This document shows positions 1 through 5,096 of a stretch of 5,096 bases of DNA, piece after piece (the stretch's first letter is position 1; each line of letters begins with the position of its first letter). The position numbers and the translations under genes are program-made. Under the pieces are notes generated by a model, which saw only the letters and a program-made list of their open reading frames with translations, was not told the DNA's origin and ran no database searches. This DNA is from Pseudomonadota bacterium. Lineage in GTDB: Bacteria > Pseudomonadota > Alphaproteobacteria > Rickettsiales > Rickettsiaceae. The stretch spans positions 1 through 5,096 of the forward strand of contig JAJZHL010000090.1 in the NCBI GenBank assembly GCA_021804505.1, read 5' to 3'.

Positions 1-348
1 ATCAAGTGAAGCAGTCCCGTCAATAACAGTAACCTTGTTCTTTTTAAGTAGTCCTTTTACTCCATTTGCTAACTGTGAAGAAATGTTTCGTGAACGATCA
101 ATTATTTTTTTTAGATTTAGCTCAGCTTTTCCTACTTCTATTCCATAGTCATCAGCATGTTTAATTAGAGCAAAAACTTCGGCTGATTTAAGTAGTGCTT
201 TTGTTGGTATGCATCCCCAGTTTAAACAGACACCTCCTAAATGTTCTTTTTCAACTAAGGCTACCTTTTTTCCAAGCTGCGAAGCCCTAATTGCTGCAAC
301 ATATCCCCCTGGGCCTCCACCTATTACCACTACATCATAATTTTCCAT
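1..348 (-). CDS. lpdA: Dihydrolipoyl dehydrogenase (E3 of pyruvate dehydrogenase), N-terminal part, cut by the window edge
   Basis: This is the first 116 residues of a flavin-dependent dihydrolipoamide dehydrogenase. E3 reoxidises the dihydrolipoyl group on E2 and passes the electrons through a disulfide and FAD to NAD+. The FAD-binding Rossmann motif GGGPGG is at residues 10-15, after the strand YDVVVI. An acidic residue follows the second strand (E33, in VALVEKE). The redox-active disulfide is C41/C46 in GGVCLNWGCIPTKALL. The LNWGCIPTK form is, as I recall, typical of E3 proteins in alphaproteobacterial PDH clusters, whereas the E3 of the 2-oxoglutarate complex usually reads LNVGCIPSK. The ATG at 348-346 fits the family N-terminus and has an AGAGA ribosome-binding site at 358-354. 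It is the fourth gene of the PDH operon, 61 bp after pdhC. A full protein is about 460 residues, so the NAD and dimerisation domains lie outside the window. Confidence 0.95.
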   Translation of the reverse strand, partial: MENYDVVVIGGGPGGYVAAIRASQLGKKVALVEKEHLGGVCLNWGCIPTKALLKSAEVFALIKHADDYGIEVGKAELNLKKIIDRSRNISSQLANGVKGLLKKNKVTVIDGTASLD

Positions 349-374
349 AGTTTTCTCTACTTTAAATGCTTAAT

Positions 375-391
375 TTTCAAAAAATTTGAAA
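375..391. repeat. AT-rich inverted repeat in the pdhC-lpdA gap
   Basis: TTTCAAA and TTTGAAA form a perfect 7-bp inverted repeat around a 3-base AAA loop, in the only sizeable gap inside the PDH operon. Each arm has one G or C, so an RNA hairpin would be weak. On the minus strand it lies about 20 bases after the pdhC stop and is not followed by a U run of terminator quality. It could be a weak attenuator or an RNA-processing site that lowers E3 expression relative to E2. It could equally be chance in AT-rich DNA, which I consider at least as likely. Confidence 0.3.
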
Positions 392-409
392 CGTCCAAAT
401 ATTAATTAG

Positions 410-1657
410 CTATAAAAACATCAACACTGGACTTTCTATGAACTTCTTAAAAGCTGCGAGAAATTTCGCTCCAACCACACCATCCACAACTCGATGATCA
501 GATGAAAGAGTAAGATCCACCATAGTTGCAATCTTAATTTGGTCGTCAATCACAACAGCACGTTTCGAGCTTTCACCTACTGCCAAAATACAACTTTGAG
601 GCGGATTTATTATAGCACTAAATTTCTTTATACCAAACATTCCGAGATTAGAAATGCTAAAACCACCACCTTGAAACTCTTCCGGTAGTAGTTTATTTTC
701 ACGAGCTCGTTTGGCTAAGTCCTTCATTTCCATTGATAATTCTACTATATTTTTTTGGTCAGCATTTTTAATTATTGGTGTAATTAGTCCCCCTTCTATG
801 GCTACAGCAACAGAAATATCAACATTATTATAGTAACGAATCGCGGAATCATCCCAACTAGCATTTGCCTCCGGTACTTCTTTTAAAGCCTTAGAAGTTG
901 CCAAAATAACAAAGTCATTAACCGAAACTTTCTTTAATTTATCATCACCAGCCAGCTTGTTAATATCTTGCCTAACTTCAAGAAGCCTATCCAAATTACA
1001 TTCAATAGTAAGATAAAAATGGGGGATTGTTTGTTTAGATTCCAATAAACGTTTTGCTATTATCTTACGTACGTTATTATTAGGTATTACCCTATACTCA
1101 ATATGTGATCTATCAATACTACCAACATTTTTCTTAGCCGACATTACATCGGCCTTAATAATCCTACCGTGGGGACCAGTACCATTTAGATTCCTAAGGT
1201 TAACACCTTCTACTTCTGCTATCCTTTTAGCCAAAGGTGAAGCAAATATACGATCATTATGCTTAAAATCTGTAGGTTGCTTTAGAGGTTGATTTGTTGA
1301 TGAAAGGTCTAACATCTCAGTAGGAGTTCCCACTTTGGTTTCAGTAACTGAAGGGCTAGGAGAGATATTGGGAGAAGCCTCTGTTTTAAAATCAATCAAG
1401 ACATTTACATCTTCCCCCTCTTCCAATAAAAGTGCTATCAGAGAATTCACAGCAACATTTTCAGTACCAGCAGGAACCAGTATTTTCCCTACAATTCCTT
1501 CGTCAATAGCTTCTACTTCCATGGTAGCTTTATCAGTTTCTATTTCAGCAATAACATCGCCTGGTAATACCCTTTCTCCCTCTTTTTTAAGCCATTTAGC
1601 CAAATTTCCTTCAGTCATAGTCGGCGATAAGGCTGGCATCAATATTTTAATTGGCAT
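410..1657 (-). CDS. pdhC: Dihydrolipoyllysine acetyltransferase (E2 of pyruvate dehydrogenase)
   Basis: This 415-residue protein is the core of the PDH complex. Its swinging lipoyl arm takes the acetyl group from E1, passes it to CoA and delivers reduced lipoate to E3. There is one lipoyl domain at about 1-78, with K43 in ETDKATMEVEA as the lipoylated residue. A Ser/Thr/Pro-rich flexible linker spans about 92-133. The peripheral subunit-binding domain at about 136-172 (ASPLAKRIAEVEG, then GTGPHGRIIKADV) docks E1 or E3. The catalytic domain runs from about 187 to the C-terminus, with SISNLGMFG at 334-342 and the active-site motif DHRVVDG at 387-393 (H388, D392). Length and one-lipoyl architecture match the usual alphaproteobacterial or mitochondrial E2. 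The ATG start gives MPIKILMPALSPTM, the classic N-terminus, and has a TAGGG ribosome-binding site at 1671-1667. It lies 29 bp after pdhB and stops with TAG. The protein needs lipoate attachment by LipB/LipA or LplA, not encoded here. Confidence 0.97.
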   Translation of the reverse strand: MPIKILMPALSPTMTEGNLAKWLKKEGERVLPGDVIAEIETDKATMEVEAIDEGIVGKILVPAGTENVAVNSLIALLLEEGEDVNVLIDFKTEASPNISPSPSVTETKVGTPTEMLDLSSTNQPLKQPTDFKHNDRIFASPLAKRIAEVEGVNLRNLNGTGPHGRIIKADVMSAKKNVGSIDRSHIEYRVIPNNNVRKIIAKRLLESKQTIPHFYLTIECNLDRLLEVRQDINKLAGDDKLKKVSVNDFVILATSKALKEVPEANASWDDSAIRYYNNVDISVAVAIEGGLITPIIKNADQKNIVELSMEMKDLAKRARENKLLPEEFQGGGFSISNLGMFGIKKFSAIINPPQSCILAVGESSKRAVVIDDQIKIATMVDLTLSSDHRVVDGVVGAKFLAAFKKFIESPVLMFL

Positions 1658-1686
1658 ATAATATTACCCTACAATTAAACATCTTA

Positions 1687-2667
1687 TTACTTCACGTAGC
1701 AAACTTTTCGTGCAGCTGCCACTATGTCATCAGTATTTGGCAATGCTAGTTTTTCTAAATTAACTGCATAAGGCAAAGGTACATCTTTACCTGATACAAT
1801 TTCTACCGGTGCATCTAAATAATCAAAAGCTTCACGCATAACTATATGGCTAATAGTTGCGCCAATTCCAGCAAAGAACCAACCTTCTTCAATTACTACC
1901 AAACGATTAGTTTTCTTAACTGAGTCTATAATAGTTTGTTCATCTAATGGTCTAATAGTCCTAAGATCAATTACTTCGGCTTTAATGCCATAATTTTGCA
2001 AAATTGCTGCAGCTTCTAGAGCTAATTTTACTTGCAAAGAGAATGCAACAATAGTTACATCTTCGCCGAGAATATGCTTTTTTGCTTGGCCAAAAGGTAT
2101 AGGTGATACTGCTTCTGGCATATCGAAACTATGCCCATATAATATTTCATTCTCTAAGAAAATTACAGGGTTATCATCACGAATAGCTGTAATTAATAAA
2201 CCCTTGGAATCCTCCGAATCATAAGGAGCTATTACCTTAAGACCTGGTATATGACTGTAGAGCGCAGCATAATTCTGGCTATGCTGAGCCGCAACTCTTG
2301 CAGCTGCTCCATTTGGTCCACGAAAAACTATAGGACAGGTAATGGTGCCCCCAGACATATAACGGCTTTTAGCAGCGGAATTGATAATTTGATCCATTGC
2401 TTGCATCGCAAAATTAAAAGTCATGAATTCAACTATTGGTCGTAGTCCTGCAAAGGCTGCTCCTATAGCCAACCCTGCAAACCCATGCTCAGAAATTGGT
2501 GTGTCTATAACTCTTCTAGCCCCAAATTGCTCAAGTAATCCTTGGGTAATTTTATATGCCCCTTGGTATTCTCCAACTTCTTCTCCTAAGATGAAGACCT
2601 TATCGTCTCTAACCATCTCTTCTTGCATTGCTTCTCGCAATGCTTCCCTTACTGTCACTTGTACCAT
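1687..2667 (-). CDS. pdhB: Pyruvate dehydrogenase E1 component, beta subunit
   Basis: This 326-residue protein pairs with E1-alpha as an alpha2beta2 tetramer that decarboxylates pyruvate on thiamine diphosphate and acetylates the E2 lipoyl group. The pyrimidine-binding domain fills the first half. E60 in [11 protein letters not shown] corresponds to the Glu that activates the cofactor ring, and H129 in RVAAQHSQ corresponds to the conserved active-site His. The C-terminal transketolase-like domain starts at about residue 200 ([16 protein letters not shown], then [12 protein letters not shown]) and ends with the family's [14 protein letters not shown] segment. The sequence begins directly with [15 protein letters not shown], so it lacks the N-terminal lipoyl domain that many other alphaproteobacterial E1-beta proteins carry. 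Length is normal for the Rickettsia/mitochondrial form. The ATG is 13 bp after the pdhA TGA, with only a weak GAGTAAG ribosome-binding site at 2679-2673, so translational coupling to pdhA is likely. The stop is TAA. Confidence 0.97.
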   Translation of the reverse strand: MVQVTVREALREAMQEEMVRDDKVFILGEEVGEYQGAYKITQGLLEQFGARRVIDTPISEHGFAGLAIGAAFAGLRPIVEFMTFNFAMQAMDQIINSAAKSRYMSGGTITCPIVFRGPNGAAARVAAQHSQNYAALYSHIPGLKVIAPYDSEDSKGLLITAIRDDNPVIFLENEILYGHSFDMPEAVSPIPFGQAKKHILGEDVTIVAFSLQVKLALEAAAILQNYGIKAEVIDLRTIRPLDEQTIIDSVKKTNRLVVIEEGWFFAGIGATISHIVMREAFDYLDAPVEIVSGKDVPLPYAVNLEKLALPNTDDIVAAARKVCYVK

Positions 2668-2680
2668 GTTAACTTACTCA

Positions 2681-3658
2681 TCAAATATAAACTTCAGTGT
2701 ATAATTCACTGTCCACAGGTAGGGGAGAATTTTCTGAAAATTCAACCGCTTCTTGTATAATATCTTTGATATCTTTCTCAATTTTTTTTAGCTCGTCACT
2801 ATTAGCATAAGAGTTTTCTAAAATTTTGTTTTTAATATTGATGAGGGGATCTTGTTCTTTATGTTCGTCAACCTCTTCTTTGGTACGATATTTTGCAGGA
2901 TCCGACATAGAATGCCCCCGATAACGGTAAGTTTTCATTTCTAAAATTATTGGCCCCTCGCCATTACGCACTATTTCGGCTATTTGTTTACAAACATCAT
3001 ATATCGCTTGTAAATCCTTTCCATTCACTTGGATTCCTTTGATACCAAATGATTCGCCTTTCTTATAGAGCTCAGTAAAAGCTGTAGAGCGTTTAACTGA
3101 GGTCCCCATAGAATATTCATTATTTTCAATAATATAGACTACTGGAAGCTTCCATAAAGCAGCCATATTAAATGACTCATAAACCTGGCCTTGATTGACA
3201 GCTCCATCGCCTAAAAAAGTAAAGCAAATATTACCTGTATTTTGGTATTTCTCTGCAAATGCTAGGCCTGTTCCTAATGGGACTTGTGCCCCTACAATAC
3301 CATGTCCCCCAAAGAATTTACCTGGTATATTAAACATATGCATTGAGCCGCCTTTACCTTTGGAGCATCCTGATGCCCTACCCATTAACTCAGCTAAAGC
3401 ATGCTTAGGTTCTATACCTGATAAAATAACATGACCATGATCACGGTAACTAGTGATCATAGAATCACCGGGTTTCTTTACCAAATCTATCCCAGCAATT
3501 ATTGCCTCCTGGCCAATATATAAGTGGCAAAAACCTCCAATTAAACCCATGCCATAAAGCTGGCCACATTTTTCTTCAAACCTTCTTAATAATAAAATTT
3601 TTCGGTAAGATTCTAAATATTGCTCTTTATTGAGTTTATATTTACCAATTTCGATCAT
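2681..3658 (-). CDS. pdhA: Pyruvate dehydrogenase E1 component, alpha subunit
   Basis: This 325-residue subunit binds thiamine diphosphate and catalyses pyruvate decarboxylation with PdhB. The thiamine diphosphate motif begins at G150-D151-G152 (FLGDGAVNQGQVYE) and ends about 28 residues later at ENN (178-180). Other signatures are RRFEEKCGQLYGMG near the N-terminus, HLYIGQEA at 45-52, GGHGIVGAQVPLGTG around 117-131, and the active-site loop YRYRGHSMSDPAKYRT at about 244-259 with H249. In human E1-alpha this loop carries regulatory phosphoserines. Here the Ser after the His is kept (S250), but the second human site (Ser before Tyr-Arg) is replaced by Lys, as expected for a bacterial enzyme without that kinase control. 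The ATG gives a normal-length protein, and no other good start is near it. It has no clear Shine-Dalgarno sequence at usual spacing, which is odd for the lead gene of a major operon. It heads pdhA-pdhB-pdhC-lpdA and has a candidate promoter just upstream. Confidence 0.97.
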   Translation of the reverse strand: MIEIGKYKLNKEQYLESYRKILLLRRFEEKCGQLYGMGLIGGFCHLYIGQEAIIAGIDLVKKPGDSMITSYRDHGHVILSGIEPKHALAELMGRASGCSKGKGGSMHMFNIPGKFFGGHGIVGAQVPLGTGLAFAEKYQNTGNICFTFLGDGAVNQGQVYESFNMAALWKLPVVYIIENNEYSMGTSVKRSTAFTELYKKGESFGIKGIQVNGKDLQAIYDVCKQIAEIVRNGEGPIILEMKTYRYRGHSMSDPAKYRTKEEVDEHKEQDPLINIKNKILENSYANSDELKKIEKDIKDIIQEAVEFSENSPLPVDSELYTEVYI

Positions 3659-3687
3659 ATAGGTTTTAATAAATTCTTATGAAAATC

Positions 3688-3716
3688 AATATGGATATGA
3701 TCTGTTAATTTGTCAA
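3688..3716 (-). promoter_or_regulatory. Candidate sigma70 promoter of the PDH operon
   Basis: Read on the minus strand, a perfect -35 hexamer TTGACA (3716-3711) is followed after 17 bp by CATATT (3693-3688). CATATT matches 4 of 6 bases of TATAAT, including the key second A and final T. Transcription would start near 3681, giving pdhA a leader of about 23 nt. An additional TATAAT occurs on the same strand at 3788-3783 but has only a poor -35 (TTATCT at 16 bp). The placement is by consensus match only. Confidence 0.5.
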
Positions 3717-3761
3717 ATATTCTTTGCATTTTTATTAAGCCGCTGTTAGATGACCACTGAA

Positions 3762-3773
3762 TAAATTAATTTA
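3762..3773. repeat. 12-bp perfect AT palindrome between the divergent promoters
   Basis: TAAATTAATTTA is a perfect palindrome 4 bp upstream of the -35 box facing the small plus-strand gene and about 45 bp upstream of the -35 box facing pdhA. Such a position would suit a regulator acting on one or both promoters. However, the sequence has no G or C, so a match of this length could be chance in this DNA. No regulator family is recognised from it. Confidence 0.2.
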
Positions 3774-3777
3774 AAAT

Positions 3778-3806
3778 TTGACATTATACTGCAAACAAAT
3801 TATAAG
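3778..3806 (+). promoter_or_regulatory. Near-consensus sigma70 promoter of the small orphan gene
   Basis: TTGACA (3778-3783) is separated by exactly 17 bp from TATAAG (3801-3806), an 11 of 12 match to the sigma70 consensus with ideal spacing. Transcription would start near 3813, leaving a leader of about 26 nt before the ATG at 3839. This is the best promoter match I found in the window and it sits directly in front of the small gene, which supports that gene being real and expressed. Confidence 0.65.
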
Positions 3807-3838
3807 ATAACGGTAGTATTTTAAATAATTACAGCGAT

Positions 3839-4072
3839 ATGTCATTAAATGTTCGTCCTACGCAAAAATTAATATCATTCTCTGAGAACGCAGCTGAGTT
3901 AGACAGAATCAGCCAAGAAATTAATGAAGGCGGCTGGGCTATAATTAGCTTAATGCAAAACGGTAAATATTATGTTGGGGTAATGGAAAAAATCCAAGAT
4001 AATCAAAAATCTAAAAATGAAGATGCCACTATATATATTCCGCCCAGAAAGAAAATCAAAATATCTTACTAA
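3839..4072 (+). CDS. Small conserved hypothetical protein, probably a Rickettsia-type DUF2674 protein
   Basis: This 77-residue protein has unknown function. It resembles, from memory, a small family restricted to Rickettsia and relatives (DUF2674); I could not check this. No signal peptide, membrane segment, cysteine or histidine is present, so it is probably cytosolic and not a metal-binding protein. The N-terminal part (SFSENAAELDRISQEINEG, residues 14-32) looks helical. It is followed by GGWAIISLMQNGKYYVGVMEKI (32-53), which looks like two beta strands joined by a QNGK turn. A polar, charged stretch (QDNQKSKNEDA) leads to a basic tail, IYIPPRKKIKISY. The coding case rests on the strong promoter just upstream, a complete frame from ATG to TAA, and lack of overlap with any neighbour. 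The ATG has no evident Shine-Dalgarno sequence. The gene is transcribed away from pdhA and converges on the methyltransferase gene. Its position gives no firm hint of function. Confidence 0.75.
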   Translation: MSLNVRPTQKLISFSENAAELDRISQEINEGGWAIISLMQNGKYYVGVMEKIQDNQKSKNEDATIYIPPRKKIKISY

Positions 4073-4130
4073 CCATATATTTTTAATCCTTTTATTAATT
4101 AAAATTGTTAGCCATCCTAAGAATTTATCA
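4073..4130. other. Convergent gap between the small gene and the methyltransferase gene
   Basis: These 58 bp separate two gene ends that face each other, so a bidirectional terminator might be expected. The only structure seen is an all-AT inverted repeat, TTTTAAT (4081-4087) with ATTAAAA (4098-4104), around a 10-base loop. It has no GC-rich stem and I do not call it an intrinsic terminator. Termination may depend on Rho, or the transcripts may overlap. Confidence 0.4.
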
Positions 4131-5096
4131 TTACATTGAAGATTTATTAAACAGACATAATACCTTAAATAACTCTCCCATTTTTATTGGAGAAATTAGG
4201 TAATCAGCTTGTTTAGCTATTATTTGAGCTTTATCTAAAGGTAGTTTTTTCTGCAGCATCTGACTGCGCAAATTAATACCATAATTTATAAGAAAATCAC
4301 GTTGTAAGATAGTGCCCTCACTTTGTATACCTGCTTCTTGAGCTACATTTTTTAGCGAGTTAAAGTCAACATGAGCTGATAAATCAGCCTCTCCCAAATT
4401 TACCAGCAAGGGATGGTATTGGTGGTTTTTGAGTGCTTGTAAGGTTGATTTATACTGAGAATGCGTTCTGTGATTAATAGCTATATCATAACCATAATCT
4501 ATAATTAAACTAGCGCCGCTATATTTTTTAATATGGCCACTAATTAATTTAATAGTATCCATAGCTTCTAAGGATTTTTCTACTATAGCTCCATCCTCAG
4601 TAGAGGGATAACTATTTAAAAATTGTTGTTGCAACTCTTTAGTTAAAGCAATTTTATCAAATTTAATCCCATTATCCTTTGAATCGATAATGATAATAAC
4701 TTCGTACCATAATTCTTTTATTTTAATATATTGCTTTATTGGTAAAGCATCAAAAAATTCATTTGCTATAATTATTGAAGGCACCTGAGCTATATCACCC
4801 ACCCAATTCAACCATTTAATTTTTAGATTAAATTGGCTTAAATTTTTTTTCTGCCATTCTTTAAAATGTGAGTTGATTTCAACTAGCTCTACAGATAAGG
4901 AATTATAAAACTCCGGTACTAATTTAGCTACCCGAAGTAAGTCGCTCAAGAGCCTACCTCTCCCTGGTCCCAGCTCAACTAAATTGGTTTTTACAGGACA
5001 ACCAAGTTTGTACCATTGCTCAATTGCCCACAAGGCTATTATTTCCCCAAAAAGCTGTGAGATTTCTGGTGCTGTGGTGACATCACCTCCTACCCC
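4131..5096 (-). CDS. MidA/NDUFAF7-family SAM-dependent methyltransferase (COG1565, DUF185), N-terminus outside the window
   Basis: The visible part is 321 residues ending at a TAA stop. The frame is open to the right edge and begins GVGGDVTTAPEISQLFGEII, which matches the conserved GDF-x-TAPEISQ-x-FGE block of this family. The first in-frame candidate start inside the window, a TTG at 5033-5031, lies within that conserved region and codes for Leu. The SAM-binding motif is VELGPGRGRL at visible residues 40-49, followed by the family signatures NEFFDALPIKQY (112-123), LIIDYGYD (198-205), DLSAHVDF (238-245) and the C-terminal MGELFKVL. The human relative NDUFAF7 methylates an arginine of the complex I subunit NDUFS2 during assembly. 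A similar role on NuoD is plausible but unproven for bacteria. Relatives are about 350-400 residues, so some 40-60 residues are probably missing. In many alphaproteobacteria the gene follows lgt, which may lie just outside. Confidence 0.9.
   Translation of the reverse strand, partial: GVGGDVTTAPEISQLFGEIIALWAIEQWYKLGCPVKTNLVELGPGRGRLLSDLLRVAKLVPEFYNSLSVELVEINSHFKEWQKKNLSQFNLKIKWLNWVGDIAQVPSIIIANEFFDALPIKQYIKIKELWYEVIIIIDSKDNGIKFDKIALTKELQQQFLNSYPSTEDGAIVEKSLEAMDTIKLISGHIKKYSGASLIIDYGYDIAINHRTHSQYKSTLQALKNHQYHPLLVNLGEADLSAHVDFNSLKNVAQEAGIQSEGTILQRDFLINYGINLRSQMLQKKLPLDKAQIIAKQADYLISPIKMGELFKVLCLFNKSSM

Noticed and set aside
375..391. Rho-independent terminator after pdhC
   Set aside because: The stem has one G-C pair and no following U run on the minus strand, so it is too weak to call a terminator.
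349..409. Separate promoter for lpdA
   Set aside because: A TTGGAC-like -35 is present but no convincing -10 sits at 16-18 bp from it.
1335..1661. Plus-strand open frame of 108 codons antisense to pdhC
   Set aside because: It lies opposite the lipoyl domain and linker of a clear pdhC gene, has low-complexity Ser/Ile-rich composition, and shows no recognisable domain.
2251..2704. Two overlapping plus-strand open frames (2251-2445 and 2423-2704) antisense to pdhB
   Set aside because: Both mirror the conserved pdhB coding sequence, and neither resembles a known protein.
3195..3434. Plus-strand open frame of 79 codons antisense to pdhA
   Set aside because: It is opposite the thiamine diphosphate-binding region of pdhA. 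The Pro-rich translation is what the reverse complement of Gly-rich codons gives.
3783..3811. Second minus-strand promoter for pdhA using TATAAT at 3788-3783
   Set aside because: The -10 is perfect but the best -35 is TTATCT (3 of 6). TATAAT is expected by chance in such AT-rich DNA, and a better-spaced pair lies closer to pdhA.
5031..5033. TTG as start codon of the methyltransferase gene
   Set aside because: The frame continues upstream with conserved family residues to the window edge, so this codon is an internal Leu.
1..5096. Rickettsia palindromic elements, insertion sequences, CRISPR repeats, tRNA genes or defence genes
   Set aside because: The proteins show no in-frame insertions relative to their families, no repeated units or cloverleaf sequences were seen, and every long frame on the coding strands is explained by a standard gene.

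Overview
The window is AT-rich, densely packed bacterial DNA (roughly two thirds A+T by eye). Its proteins look most like those of Rickettsiales, probably Rickettsiaceae. The reasons are the alpha2beta2-type pyruvate dehydrogenase E1 with Rickettsia-like E1-alpha and E1-beta sequences, a small orphan protein that resembles a Rickettsia-restricted family (recalled as DUF2674), and a MidA/NDUFAF7-type methyltransferase common in alphaproteobacteria and mitochondria. The assignment rests on remembered family sequences, not on a search.

Layout, right to left on the minus strand: a pyruvate dehydrogenase (PDH) complex operon runs pdhA (3658-2681), pdhB (2667-1687), pdhC (1657-410) and lpdA (348 to the left edge, incomplete). 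The gaps are only 13 and 29 bp between the first three genes and 61 bp before lpdA. Together they supply E1-alpha, E1-beta, E2 and E3, the full set needed to convert pyruvate to acetyl-CoA with NADH production. The active-site residues checked are present: the thiamine diphosphate motif in E1-alpha, the Glu and His of E1-beta, the lipoyl Lys and HRxxDG motif of E2, and the redox disulfide of E3.

The 180-bp region 3659-3838 separates pdhA from a small divergent gene (3839-4072, plus strand) of unknown function. It holds a near-consensus sigma70-type promoter facing the small gene (TTGACA, 17 bp, TATAAG) and a plausible one facing pdhA (TTGACA, 17 bp, CATATT). A 12-bp AT palindrome lies between them.

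The small gene converges on a MidA-family SAM-dependent methyltransferase gene on the minus strand (4131 to the right edge). That gene is cut by the window: its frame stays open and codes for conserved family sequence upstream of the apparent TTG start at 5033. No RNA gene, insertion sequence, CRISPR array or prophage feature was seen, and no gene-free stretch exceeds 180 bp. This is mainly a housekeeping region. The least explained item is the small orphan gene with its strong promoter.
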